The translations under genes and the position numbers were made by a program. Below, one piece after another: positions 51,202-60,288 of a DNA stretch of 64,000 nt. Source of the stretch: Gemmatimonadota bacterium. Lineage in GTDB: Bacteria; Gemmatimonadota; Gemmatimonadetes; Gemmatimonadales; GWC2-71-9. Under the pieces are notes generated by a model, which saw only the letters and a program-made list of their open reading frames with translations, was not told where the DNA came from and searched no databases. Position 1 is the stretch's first letter, and each line of letters starts with the position of its first letter. The stretch lies in NCBI GenBank assembly GCA_027294455.1, contig JAPULZ010000064.1:124001-188000 (forward strand), read 5' to 3'.

Positions 51202-52137
51202 TCAGACGTAGAGGTAGTAGATGAAGTGAAAGAACAGCGGCGCCGTGTAGGTCAGGCTGTCGATCCGGTCGAGGATGCCGCCGTGGCCCGGCAACATCGT
51301 GCCGCTGTCCTTGATGTCGAGATCTCGTTTCAGCGCGGAGATGACCACGTCACCGATGAAGCCGCCCAACCCGATGATCACCGTGGCGAGAATTGCTTCT
51401 CGCATGGCCATGGGCGTCAGCCACTGCGCCAACATGACGCCGAGCACCACGGTGGTGGACACGCCGCCGAGCAAGCCCTCCCACGTCTTGTTGGGGCTCA
51501 CCTTGGGCACGACGCGGTGCCGTCCCAGGCCCTTGCCCCAGAGGAATTGCGCGACGTCGTTTGCCTGAGTCAGGAATACGAGGTAGAGCACCAATGCGGC
51601 GCCGCCGCCGTTGGGATTCACCGAGGCCGGCAGCACGAGCAGGTACGCCACGTGGCTTATGCTGAACACGGTCATCATGAGCCCCCAGTGGAGGGTTCCG
51701 GCGGAGCGCAGAAACCCGGCCGTCTCGCCGATCAGCACGAGGCGCATCGGCACGAGGAGGAGCATGTACACGGGGATCCAGATCAAGAACATCCCGTACC
51801 ACTCCATGCCGATCCAGTAGTACTGCAGGGGAATGCTCAGGTAGATCAGGAGCTGTACGCCGCGATCCGCGCGCCGCGTCGGGATGAGCGACAGGTACTC
51901 CTTCAGCGCGAGAAAACTCACGAACGCGAAAAACCCCAGCGACACGTTGCGTGTCAGAGTGAGGGCGGCCAGGAAGAACGCCGCCATGATCCACCAGCTC
52001 CGGATGCGCAAGCGCATCTCCTGCAGATCGCGTTCGGGATTGAACCGGCCGGCTAGCCACACGGCGGCGGTCGCGATCACGAGAATCCCGGCAATGCCTC
52101 CCATGGCCCAGAGCAGGTGCGGATCAAGCGGTCTCAT
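51202..52137 (-). CDS. cdsA: Phosphatidate cytidylyltransferase
   Basis: This 311-residue protein has about eight membrane segments and the CdsA signature near the end: ISALKRDLDIKDSGTMLPGHGGILDRIDSL. It makes CDP-diacylglycerol from phosphatidate and CTP. Its ATG overlaps the stop of the CDP-alcohol transferase by four bases. The three-gene arrangement is like the E. coli ynbABC set, so this may be a paralogous route next to the house-keeping one, but no other cdsA is in this window to compare. Confidence 0.9.
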   Translation of the reverse strand: MRPLDPHLLWAMGGIAGILVIATAAVWLAGRFNPERDLQEMRLRIRSWWIMAAFFLAALTLTRNVSLGFFAFVSFLALKEYLSLIPTRRADRGVQLLIYLSIPLQYYWIGMEWYGMFLIWIPVYMLLLVPMRLVLIGETAGFLRSAGTLHWGLMMTVFSISHVAYLLVLPASVNPNGGGAALVLYLVFLTQANDVAQFLWGKGLGRHRVVPKVSPNKTWEGLLGGVSTTVVLGVMLAQWLTPMAMREAILATVIIGLGGFIGDVVISALKRDLDIKDSGTMLPGHGGILDRIDSLTYTAPLFFHFIYYLYV

Positions 52138-52742
52138 CCGGCGAGCTCCGCCAGCGCCCGGCGGCTCCTGTTGTAGATCGTGGCCCCCAAGAGGAAGAGC
52201 ATCGCGGCCAGCACGCCGTCGATCCACCGTCCGGCGGGAGCGCCGAGTCCGAGGGCCAGCGCGATGGCGCCGAAGACGAACGCACGGTCGCTCTTGCCCA
52301 TGGGTCCGTCGTAGCGGCGCGAGGCGCCGATTTGCACCGACACCACCCCCATCATCTCCGTGACCACCGCCAGCACGACGGCGGGGACCAGCAGCGACGG
52401 CCGAATCCCCGGCACGAGGGCGAGCGGCAGGTACAGCGCGGCATCGGCCAGGACGTCCCCGACTTCGTTCAGGATGGCGCCGAGTGGGGTGGCCATGTCG
52501 AGCTCGCGGGCCATCATGCCATCCAGGGCATTGAGGGCCATGCGGACGAAGAGCGTGGCCGGGAGGGCCAGGAGAGGCCAGCGGGCCTCGGGTTGCCAGG
52601 CGATTAGGCCCCCGACAGCGCCCGAGAGCACCAGGGCCGCCACCGTGATCACGTTGGGTGTGGCACCGGCGCGGGCCAGGGCTCGCATGACGGGCCGCAG
52701 GAGGGCCTGGAATCCGGGCTTCAGGTCGTAGATGCTCGCCAT
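52134..52742 (-). CDS. CDP-alcohol phosphatidyltransferase family protein
   Basis: This 202-residue membrane enzyme moves a phosphatidyl group from a CDP-alcohol to an acceptor alcohol. The active-site motif is LDGMMARELDMATPLGAILN followed by EVGDVLAD. Compared with the classical D-x2-DG-x2-AR-x8-G-x3-D-x3-D pattern, the first Asp is Asn (NALDG) and the third is Asn (ILNEVGD). This variant occurs in the YnbA-like branch, where the acceptor is not known. It opens the phospholipid operon. The start at 52742 was chosen because MASIYDLKPGFQ fits the family; a longer frame upstream has no membrane-protein character. Confidence 0.85.
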   Translation of the reverse strand: MASIYDLKPGFQALLRPVMRALARAGATPNVITVAALVLSGAVGGLIAWQPEARWPLLALPATLFVRMALNALDGMMARELDMATPLGAILNEVGDVLADAALYLPLALVPGIRPSLLVPAVVLAVVTEMMGVVSVQIGASRRYDGPMGKSDRAFVFGAIALALGLGAPAGRWIDGVLAAMLFLLGATIYNRSRRALAELAG

Positions 52743-52822
52743 CGAATCCGTGACCTCGGTGGGGGATTGACCTCCGCAACAAGATGGCGGCCCTCGTGCC
52801 GGGTCACCAGCGCGGTACCGGT

Positions 52823-53728
52823 ATGGCTCTCGCATCCTCTGGTCCCGGCCTGCATGTTTTGCCTGTGACCAGGACCTGTTTAGTGGCTGGGGCGTCGGGC
52901 AGTCTCGGCCGACACGTGATCCGCGAGGCCTTGCGCCGGGGCCATACGGTTCGCGCGCTGATCCATCGGTCGCCTCTTCCGGAAGAATTCACCGACGTCG
53001 TTGCCAAGGTGCATCGGGCGGACGCGCTTGATCGGCCTCAGTTGGCGGGGGTGTGCGACGGGGTAGGGGTCGTGTTCTCGTGCTTGGGCGCCAGCGTCAT
53101 GCCGAGCTTCGGCAAGGGACGGCGCAGTTACCGACAGGTCGACACGCCCGCCAATTGCAACTTGATCGATGAGGCGCTACGCGCTGGTGTCGAGCGGTTC
53201 GTCTACGTGAGCGTGGCTGGCAGGGACACGTTCGGCCACCTCGAGTACGTGCGCGCCCACGAGGACGTCGTGGCTGCGCTCGATGAGAGCGGCCTGGATT
53301 ACGCGGTCGTGCGTCCGACGGGGTTCTTCTCGGCGTTCGCGGAATTCTTGCGCATGGCCGCCAAGGGTCCCGTACCCCTCATCGGGAATGGCACGGCGGA
53401 GACGAACCCGATCCACGACGCGGATCTGGCCTCGGTGTGTGTCGACGCCATGGAGGGCCAGGCAAGGCACCACGAGGTGGGGGGACCTGAGATCGTGACT
53501 CGCCGCGGCATTGTCGAACGCGCGTTTGCTGCATTGCACAAGCCGGTACGCCTGATCCCAATGCCGGCGACAATCGTGCGGGCCATGGCGTTGCTCATGC
53601 GCCCCATCAATCCTCGGGTTTCGCATTTCTCCGCGTTCGTGGCGGCGGTATCCATGAACGACCTCGTCGCGCCTCCTCACGGGTCGCGCATACTGTCGGA
53701 CTATTTCGCCGAGCTGTCGCCTCCATGA
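52823..53728 (+). CDS. NAD(P)-binding SDR/NmrA-like oxidoreductase
   Basis: This protein of about 301 residues has the Rossmann opening TCLVAGASGSLGRHVIREALRRGHTVRALIHR and continues in the atypical SDR pattern: GVGVVFSCLGAS, ERFVYVSVAGRD, YAVVRPTGFFSAFAEFLR. It probably reduces an enoyl or flavin-type substrate, or acts as a redox sensor, in the cytosol. A later GTG at 52865 would remove a poorly conserved leader of 14 residues; neither start has a ribosome site. It is divergent from the phospholipid operon and overlaps the kinase remnant by four bases. Confidence 0.82.
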   Translation: MALASSGPGLHVLPVTRTCLVAGASGSLGRHVIREALRRGHTVRALIHRSPLPEEFTDVVAKVHRADALDRPQLAGVCDGVGVVFSCLGASVMPSFGKGRRSYRQVDTPANCNLIDEALRAGVERFVYVSVAGRDTFGHLEYVRAHEDVVAALDESGLDYAVVRPTGFFSAFAEFLRMAAKGPVPLIGNGTAETNPIHDADLASVCVDAMEGQARHHEVGGPEIVTRRGIVERAFAALHKPVRLIPMPATIVRAMALLMRPINPRVSHFSAFVAAVSMNDLVAPPHGSRILSDYFAELSPP

Positions 53729-54038
53729 CCGATCAACTCGACCGCCTCGTCAGCGCCCTGGCCGGTCGCTACGACGTCCAAGGGGAACTCGGGGCCGGCG
53801 GCAAGCCGACGGTGTATCTCGCCGAGGACGTGAAACACCATCGTCAAGTGGCGGTGAAGGTGTTGCGCGCGGAGCTTGCCGCGGTAATCGGCGCTGAGCG
53901 GTTCCTCCGTGAGATCGCAATCGCCGCGGGGCTCAGCCATCCGCATATTCTTCCGCTGCACGATTCAGGCGAAGCCGACGGGTGTTACGTTCAGACGGAC
54001 CGTTCAAAGAATTGGTGCGCAAGGTCGGCTTCGAGTAG
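53725..54038 (+). pseudogene. Kinase-TPR gene collapsed by internal deletion
   Basis: The first 85 or so codons are a kinase N-lobe (GRYDVQGELGAGG, VAVKVLRAEL, SHPHILPLHDSGEADG). At about 53982 the sequence switches to VLRSDGPFKELVRKVGFE and a stop at 54038, in the +1 frame relative to the N-lobe. That ending corresponds to the last residues of kinase-TPR proteins (compare FDPLRSDPRYPELAKRLGFP in the intact gene at 33545). So about 640 codons including HRD, DFG, the C-lobe and TPRs are gone and the joint is out of frame. The glycine loop is also altered (GAGGKPTV instead of GAGGMATV). Clearly non-functional. Confidence 0.85.
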
Positions 54039-54066
54039 GGTGAATTAGGGAGATCAGTAGGAGACC

Positions 54067-55215
54067 ATGAGCACCGGCGCATTCGCCATTCCGGCGACAC
54101 CACTTCGGGTAGGGGTCTTGGGGGCCGGCGCGTGGGCGCGCGGTGCCCACTTACCGGGTTACGCCCGGGATCTCCGCTGCGAGGTCGTGGCCATTGCGGA
54201 TCCCCAGTTGGAGTTCGCGCAGGCCGCCGGTACGGAGTTCGACATCCCCACCGTCACCACCGACCACGAGGAGATCCTCGCTCGCGACGATATCGACATC
54301 ATCGACGTTTGTACGCCGAGTGCCACGCACTTCGGGCTGGCCTGGGCCGCGTTGGAGGCCGGCAAGCATGTGTTGTGTGAGAAGCCCGTGGCATTCGACT
54401 TCCGCGACACGGCGCGCGCCCACGAGCTGGCCCAATCTCAAGGGGTGAAGACCAAGATCGGCTTCACGTTTCGCTACAGCCCGGCGATGCGCTACATGAA
54501 AGAACTCATCGACATGGGGTTCATCGGCACACCCTACATCTTCAACGGTTACGAGCAGAACTCCCAGTGGATCAATCCCAAGACGCCGCTGCGGCAAGTA
54601 GACGTTGAGGCCGATCAATCGATCATCCAGGTGTCGTCCCTGGAGGGATACGGTGCCCCCATCATCGACCTGGCCCATTGGTTTGTCGGGGGCGGTTTCT
54701 CCCAGGTCGTCGGGACCATGCGGAATTTCATCCCCGAGCGAGTGGTACGGCAAACCGGCGTCATGATGCCCATGAACATCGATGACGGAGACATCTTCAT
54801 CGGGGAGTTCGCGAACGGCGCTATCGCGTCCATTCAAACGAGCTATGTGACGGTCGGCAACGATCCCGGAGTGGAAGCGCGGGTCTACGGCAGCGACGGG
54901 GCGTTGATATGCCGGCTGGTGGAAGAATCCGGAGTGTGCGAGTCGCTCAAATCCGCAAATCCAGATGACGGTGAGTTTCGGGACGTCGAGATACCAGAAC
55001 GGTTGTATCCGCCGGGCGGAAGCTCGCAAGAAAGCTGGCGCACGCTGTTCTATGCCAAACTCATCTCCAGTTTCGTCACCGAGATTCTCTCCGACGACGA
55101 TCACAACGAAGGAAATTTTCACGACGGCGCTCGGGTGCAGGAGACGATCAACGCCGTGGAGTTGTCGTTCCGTGAGCGGCGTTGGGTCCCGCTCCCCCTG
55201 CCCGCCGGCGATTGA
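54067..55215 (+). CDS. Gfo/Idh/MocA-family oxidoreductase
   Basis: This 382-residue NAD(P)-dependent dehydrogenase has the Rossmann opening VGVLGAGAWARGAHLPGYA, the cofactor/EKP motif LCEKPVAFDF, and a C-terminal alpha/beta substrate domain with FTFRYSPAMRYMKELIDMGFIG and NGYEQNSQWINP. Members oxidise or epimerise sugars, inositol or related alcohols. It begins after the kinase remnant and runs up to five bases from the DUF885 gene, so it may belong to the same transcript, but its substrate is unknown. Confidence 0.9.
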   Translation: MSTGAFAIPATPLRVGVLGAGAWARGAHLPGYARDLRCEVVAIADPQLEFAQAAGTEFDIPTVTTDHEEILARDDIDIIDVCTPSATHFGLAWAALEAGKHVLCEKPVAFDFRDTARAHELAQSQGVKTKIGFTFRYSPAMRYMKELIDMGFIGTPYIFNGYEQNSQWINPKTPLRQVDVEADQSIIQVSSLEGYGAPIIDLAHWFVGGGFSQVVGTMRNFIPERVVRQTGVMMPMNIDDGDIFIGEFANGAIASIQTSYVTVGNDPGVEARVYGSDGALICRLVEESGVCESLKSANPDDGEFRDVEIPERLYPPGGSSQESWRTLFYAKLISSFVTEILSDDDHNEGNFHDGARVQETINAVELSFRERRWVPLPLPAGD

Positions 55216-55220
55216 TCGCG

Positions 55221-56924
55221 ATGCATTCCAAGGCGCCACCGGACCCGGCACTCGCTCGTTTCTTCGAGCATTACTATCGGCGTCGCCCGGTCAACGCAAC
55301 GTTTACCGGTGTGCACCAGCACGACGCCCAGCTTCCGGATTGGTCGGTGGCGGGACTCGAGGAACTGACCGACGAGATGGCGGCGGTGCGAGAGGATGTG
55401 GCAGCGGAGTTGATGAACCGGGCTCGCGAGCAGCCGACGGCTGGGGACGATCCGGCGGCCATGGACCACGCGCTGGCCGTGGCTTTTCTGGACGTGCAGA
55501 TCGCCGAGATTCAATCCGAGCACTTCCAGCGGCGCAACCCAGCGTTGTATACCGGGGAAGCATTGTTCTCCGTGATCTCGCTGATGCTACGCGACGGTGC
55601 CCCACTGGAAGATCGCGTCGCCGCTATCGAGGCCCGCCTCGGGGGTATAGCGACATTCTTGCAGGGCGCGCGCGGCACGCTGGGGGGGCGTCCCGTGCCA
55701 AGGTCTTGGGCCCGGCGAGCTGTCGCCGAGTGTGATGCGGCGGTACACGTATTTGCCGAGGGCCTCGACACGTGGGGTGTCGAGCAGGGCTTGAACGACC
55801 AACGTGCGCGCGAAGTTGCGAAAGCGGCCAAAGATGCGCGGACTGCGGTGTTGGACTTTCGCCAGTGGATCGAGGCTCGACCGCCGGCGCTGCCGCAGGC
55901 ATCCGGCTGCAATCCCGAGTTCTACGATCTGCTTCTCATGCGCGGCCATCTGGAGTCTCGGCCGCGTCAGGACCTCCTCGCCGAAGCGCGGGAAGCGTTC
56001 GAGGCCGCCGAGGCCCAGCTCCGAGACATGGCCCTCGCGCAGGATCCGGGTGGGTGGCCGGCCGTGGCCGATCGATTGGTCGAACACCATCCCAGCGTCG
56101 ACGGCTATCTGGACGCCTTTCAGCAAACGTGGGATGCGTGTCGGGAGGTTGCCCTGGCGCACGAACTCGTGACCTGGCCCGATTTCCCCATCCGCTACGT
56201 GCCGATTCCGAAGTGGGCTCGGCGGGCGGCGCCGGAACTGTACTTCCTGTACTATCGCTCTCCGGCTCCCGAAGACATTCCATCCGTGGTCGAGTATCTC
56301 GTCCCGCCCGTCGTGGGTGCCCCGGAGGATTTGGAGGCCAAGCTACGAGCGACCAACGATCACGTCATCAAGCTGAACCACGTGGTCCACCACGGGGCCA
56401 TCGGCCATCATATCCAGAATTTCCACGCGTACCGCGCGGCCTCTCGCGTCGGTCGTGTGGCGGCGGTGGATTGCGCCAGCCGCATCGGCATGTTCTGCGG
56501 TGGCTCCATGGCGGAGGGGTGGGCGTGTTACGCGACGGACTTGATGGAAGAGGTGGGCTTCCTGACCGACCTCGAGCGGGTGGCCCAGCAACACTCCAGG
56601 CTCCGGCAACTCGGTCGTGCAATCGTGGACATCGAGTTGCATCAGCACACCATAGATGAGGCTACGGCGCAGCAATTCTACGAGGAACGGGTGAGCATGA
56701 CGGCGGCGACGGCAGCCAAGGAGGTGGCGCGCACTTCCATGTTTCCGGGAACCGGGATCATGTATTGGCTCGGCACTCAGGGGATCCACGACCTGCGGGC
56801 GTCTCGCGCCAAGGCCGAAGGCAGCGCGTTCTCCCTCCGGGCGTTTCACGACGAACTGCTGAGCTTCGGGTCGATTCCCGTTGCATTGGTTGCGCAGCTC
56901 ATGTCCCGGGCGGCGTCCGTATGA
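55221..56924 (+). CDS. DUF885 family protein (peptidase-like)
   Basis: This 567-residue protein is of the DUF885 family, thought to be zinc-dependent peptidases. The signature is HHGAIGHHIQNFHAYRAASRVG with the later MAEGWACYATDLMEEVGFL, where classical members have HEGxPGHHxQ and an EGWA glutamate; the first H-E pair reads H-H here. There is no signal peptide. The stop overlaps the start of the oligopeptide-binding protein by four bases, so the enzyme probably acts on substrates brought in by that transporter, for example peptides. Confidence 0.87.
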   Translation: MHSKAPPDPALARFFEHYYRRRPVNATFTGVHQHDAQLPDWSVAGLEELTDEMAAVREDVAAELMNRAREQPTAGDDPAAMDHALAVAFLDVQIAEIQSEHFQRRNPALYTGEALFSVISLMLRDGAPLEDRVAAIEARLGGIATFLQGARGTLGGRPVPRSWARRAVAECDAAVHVFAEGLDTWGVEQGLNDQRAREVAKAAKDARTAVLDFRQWIEARPPALPQASGCNPEFYDLLLMRGHLESRPRQDLLAEAREAFEAAEAQLRDMALAQDPGGWPAVADRLVEHHPSVDGYLDAFQQTWDACREVALAHELVTWPDFPIRYVPIPKWARRAAPELYFLYYRSPAPEDIPSVVEYLVPPVVGAPEDLEAKLRATNDHVIKLNHVVHHGAIGHHIQNFHAYRAASRVGRVAAVDCASRIGMFCGGSMAEGWACYATDLMEEVGFLTDLERVAQQHSRLRQLGRAIVDIELHQHTIDEATAQQFYEERVSMTAATAAKEVARTSMFPGTGIMYWLGTQGIHDLRASRAKAEGSAFSLRAFHDELLSFGSIPVALVAQLMSRAASV

Positions 56925-58522
56925 TCCGGTCACGCTCGCCATGGCTTTCCCTCGTTGCAAGTCTGTGCGCGGCGTGCGCGGCCGATGTCGGGACGCCACC
57001 GCCTTCCAACGATCTTCTCATCATCGGGTATGACCGAGAGCCCGACGCCCTCAACCGGTTCAGCACTCACATCCTCGAGGACATTCACTCGACCATCATC
57101 GAGGGTCTCATCACCACTGACGAGAACATGAATGTCGTGCCCCTCCTAGCCGCCGAAATTCCCACGCAGGAAAACGGCGGCGTCCGGCTACGTGAAGACG
57201 GCGGCATGGATGTTACCTGGAAGCTCCGGCCCAACGTCATGTGGCACGATGGCGTGCCCCACACCTCCGCCGATGTCAAGTTCACGGTGGAGGCGTTGAA
57301 CGATCCCGAGTACAATCCGGAGAGCACCGATGGATTCGACCGCATCGACTCGGTGAGCACGCCGGACCCACTCACCGCCATCGTGCACTACAAGGAGATT
57401 TACGCGCCCTATGCGATGCAGTTCTTCCGCGGCACGTTTCCCAAGCACGTCCTGGAAGGTCGCGACATCGACCGGGCCACCGATTACAATCGCAATCCGC
57501 TGGGCACCGGGCCGTACCGCGTCGCGGAATGGCGGACGGGGGAGTACATCGTGGTGGAGCGGGTGCCCAATTACTGGCGTGGTGCCGAGTATCCCAAGAT
57601 CCAACGCTTGATGTTCAAGTTCGTCACCAACACCAACACCCGGATCAATCAACTCAAGAGCGGCGAGATCCACCTCACCGGTCTTGTGCCGTGGGACAAG
57701 GCGCGTGAGGTGCGGGACGTGGAAGGCATCACGCTGCATCGCATGGTGGGGAACGCCTACGAGCATGTCACGCTCAATCAGCGGCATTTTCCCCCGTTCG
57801 AGGACGTGAGAGTCCGTCGGGCGCTCGTGTACGCGGTGGACCGGGAGCTCATCGCCAGCACGATCCTCGACGGACTGGTCCCCGTCATCCACGGCCCGAT
57901 CCAACCGCCCTCGTGGGCGTTCACCGACGACGTGCGCCACTACGCCTACGACCCCGCGCAGGCCGCCGCGTTGCTGGACGAGGCGGGCTGGCGCGATACC
58001 GATGGAGACGGTATTCGCGACCGGGACGGCCAGGCGTTTTCCTTCACCGTCATCACCCAAGCCGGATACGCCATTCGGGAGAGCGTGGCACAGGTTCTCC
58101 AGCGGCAATTCCGGGACGTGGGCGTGGACATGCGCATCCGCCTCATCGACGGCACCGCCATCAGCAGCTTCTGGTTCGAGGGGCGCTTCGACGCCATGCT
58201 CCACTGGTGGCACATGCCCGCCGATCCAGAGATCACCCTGTTCTTCGCCAAGGATCGCATGCCTCCCCGCGGCCGCAACATCAACTACATCCAGAATGAC
58301 AGCTTGACGGCTCTGGTCTATGCATCGGACCAAACCGTCGACCGGAACGAACGGCGGCGTCTCTTGTGGGAGGCGCAGCGGCTCATCGCCGAGCTCGTAC
58401 CCGAGATTCCGCTGTACAACGTCACTCGCCTCGATGCCGTGCCATCCAACTTGGTGAACTTCAAGGGAAACCCGACCAACACCGGCATCTATTGGAATGT
58501 GCACGAGTGGGAGATCCGCTAG
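56921..58522 (+). CDS. Oligopeptide/nickel-type ABC substrate-binding lipoprotein
   Basis: This 533-residue SBP_bac_5 protein has a lipobox (LVASLCAAC). Family marks are PLLAAEIPT, DVTWKLRPNVMWHDGVPHTSADVKFT, NPLGTGPYRVAEWRTGEYIVVERVPNYW, HVTLNQRHFPPFEDVRVRRALVYAVDRE and DGDGIRDRDGQAF. It captures peptides or similar solutes for the two permeases that follow (3-base gap to the first). The ATGA overlap with DUF885 indicates an operon. Confidence 0.92.
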   Translation: MIRSRSPWLSLVASLCAACAADVGTPPPSNDLLIIGYDREPDALNRFSTHILEDIHSTIIEGLITTDENMNVVPLLAAEIPTQENGGVRLREDGGMDVTWKLRPNVMWHDGVPHTSADVKFTVEALNDPEYNPESTDGFDRIDSVSTPDPLTAIVHYKEIYAPYAMQFFRGTFPKHVLEGRDIDRATDYNRNPLGTGPYRVAEWRTGEYIVVERVPNYWRGAEYPKIQRLMFKFVTNTNTRINQLKSGEIHLTGLVPWDKAREVRDVEGITLHRMVGNAYEHVTLNQRHFPPFEDVRVRRALVYAVDRELIASTILDGLVPVIHGPIQPPSWAFTDDVRHYAYDPAQAAALLDEAGWRDTDGDGIRDRDGQAFSFTVITQAGYAIRESVAQVLQRQFRDVGVDMRIRLIDGTAISSFWFEGRFDAMLHWWHMPADPEITLFFAKDRMPPRGRNINYIQNDSLTALVYASDQTVDRNERRRLLWEAQRLIAELVPEIPLYNVTRLDAVPSNLVNFKGNPTNTGIYWNVHEWEIR

Positions 58523-58525
58523 CCG

Positions 58526-59476
58526 GTGACTCGGTTCGTCGCAAGCCGCGTGCTCCAGGCCGTTCCCCTCCTATTCTTCATATCTGTCCTCGTCTTCGCG
58601 CTGATCCATGCGGCCCCCGGCGGGCCCCTGGAGATGTACCTCGCCAACCCCAACGTGCGGCCGGAAGACATCGAGCGTCTCCGGGTGGCGTTGGGACTCG
58701 ATCGGCCCCTCACGGGCCAGTACTTCGCGTGGATTCGCGGCTTCGTCGTGGGTGAGTGGGGATACAGCTACAGCGACGGCCGTCCGGTCTTGGAGCGGCT
58801 CGTCGAGCGTTTGCCTGCCACTCTGGAGCTCATCGCCGGTGCCATCGTCATCGCAGCGGTTGTGGCGCTTCCCCTGGGTGTGTTCGGCGCGCTTCGGAGG
58901 GGTAGCTGGATCGACCACGGCACGACCGTCGTGTCGTTCGCCGGTATTTCCTTGCCCGTGTTCTGGGTCGGTCTCGTGTTGCAGCTCGTCTTTGCCGTGG
59001 GGCTCGAATGGCTCCCGTCGTCGGGGCGCTCATCGTTCGGAGACAGCGGGTTCCTCGATCGTGTGAGTCATCTCATCATGCCGGCCACCGTGCTCGCCGT
59101 GGTCCACGCCGCGGTCTGGTCTCGCTTCTTGCGCTCGTCCATGGGGACGGTGTTGCGTGAGCGGTTCATTCTGGCGGCACGGGCCCGCGGGGTTCGGGAA
59201 CGCAGCGTGGTGTGGCGGCACGCGCTGCGGAATGCGCTGCTGCCGTTTGTCACCGTGTTGCTGATGGATGCGGCCATCATGGTGACCGGTGCCGTCATCA
59301 CCGAGAGTGTCTTCGCGTGGCCCGGCCTCGGGAGCTTGTTCACGGAGGCTTTGGGACGTCGGGACTACACCGTGTTGATGGCGTTCCTCATGATGACGTC
59401 AGTGGCGGTGGTGACGCTCAATCTCGTCGCTGACGTACTGTATCATACTCTCGACCCTCGGGTGCGAGTCTCATGA
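58526..59476 (+). CDS. Oligopeptide ABC transporter permease (DppB/OppB-like)
   Basis: This 316-residue inner-membrane protein has about six helices. The N-terminus RFVASRVLQAVPLLFFISVLVFALIHAAPGGP is the DppB hallmark and the EAA loop lies in ARARGVRERSVVWRHALRNALLPFVT. It forms half of the channel with the following gene. The start is a GTG after a three-base gap. Confidence 0.93.
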   Translation: MTRFVASRVLQAVPLLFFISVLVFALIHAAPGGPLEMYLANPNVRPEDIERLRVALGLDRPLTGQYFAWIRGFVVGEWGYSYSDGRPVLERLVERLPATLELIAGAIVIAAVVALPLGVFGALRRGSWIDHGTTVVSFAGISLPVFWVGLVLQLVFAVGLEWLPSSGRSSFGDSGFLDRVSHLIMPATVLAVVHAAVWSRFLRSSMGTVLRERFILAARARGVRERSVVWRHALRNALLPFVTVLLMDAAIMVTGAVITESVFAWPGLGSLFTEALGRRDYTVLMAFLMMTSVAVVTLNLVADVLYHTLDPRVRVS

Positions 59477-60282
59477 GACGTCTGGAGGCCGGCCGGGCCG
59501 CGAAGGTCGCGGGGACCGTCCTTCTGGTCCTCGCCATCGGCTCGGCGGCCGCGCCGCTGTTGACGCCGTACCTCCCCGACGGGATCGATCTCGCCAACCG
59601 TCGCAACGCTCCGTCGTTCACCCCTTTGTTTGGCACCGACGAGCTGGGACGGGACGTGTTCACCCGGACGCTCTTCGGCACCAGGGTGTCCCTCGTCATT
59701 GGCTTGCTCGCCGCTGCGGTGGCGGCTGCGGTGGGGGTGACCGTGGGGGCGCTGAGCGGATACGCCCGGGGGTGGACCGACACGCTACTCATGCGGATGA
59801 CCGACGCCATGCTCTCCGTGCCGACCCTCCCGCTCTTGATGATCGCCGCTGCGATTCTGGAGCCCTCTGTGGCCGTGCTCATTCTGCTCATCGGGCTCGC
59901 GGGGTGGATGGAGACCGCGCGGATCGTCCGGGCAGAGTTCTTGTCGCTCACGGAGCGCCCGTACGTGGAGGCGGCACGGGCTGTGGGCGCGCCACCGTGG
60001 AGAATCGTGATCAGGCACTTGCTTCCCGGTGCCGCCCCCGCGGCCGCTGTCGCGGCGACCCTGGCAGTTGGTCGGGCGATTCTCCTCGAGTCGGCGATGA
60101 GCTTTTTCGGCGTGGGAATTCAACCTCCCCAGCCTAGCCTGGGGAACATGTTGTATCAGGCGCAGTCGTCCATGAGCACCGAGCCGTGGCTCGCGGTGTT
60201 TCCCGGGGCTTTCATTTTCCTTACCGTGCTTTCTGTGTACGTCGTCGGAGCGGAGGTTGGGAGGGAGAGCAGCAGCTCGTAG
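59473..60282 (+). CDS. Oligopeptide ABC transporter permease (DppC/OppC-like)
   Basis: This 269-residue partner permease has about six helices. FGTDELGRDVFTRTLFGTRVSLVIGL is the OppC opening, and the EAA motif is EAARAVGAPPWRIVIRHLLPG. The ATG overlaps the DppB-like stop by four bases. The next gene is on the other strand, so the two ATPase subunits (DppD/DppF) are missing from the operon. Confidence 0.93.
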   Translation: MRRLEAGRAAKVAGTVLLVLAIGSAAAPLLTPYLPDGIDLANRRNAPSFTPLFGTDELGRDVFTRTLFGTRVSLVIGLLAAAVAAAVGVTVGALSGYARGWTDTLLMRMTDAMLSVPTLPLLMIAAAILEPSVAVLILLIGLAGWMETARIVRAEFLSLTERPYVEAARAVGAPPWRIVIRHLLPGAAPAAAVAATLAVGRAILLESAMSFFGVGIQPPQPSLGNMLYQAQSSMSTEPWLAVFPGAFIFLTVLSVYVVGAEVGRESSSS

Positions 60283-60288
60283 ACGGTT

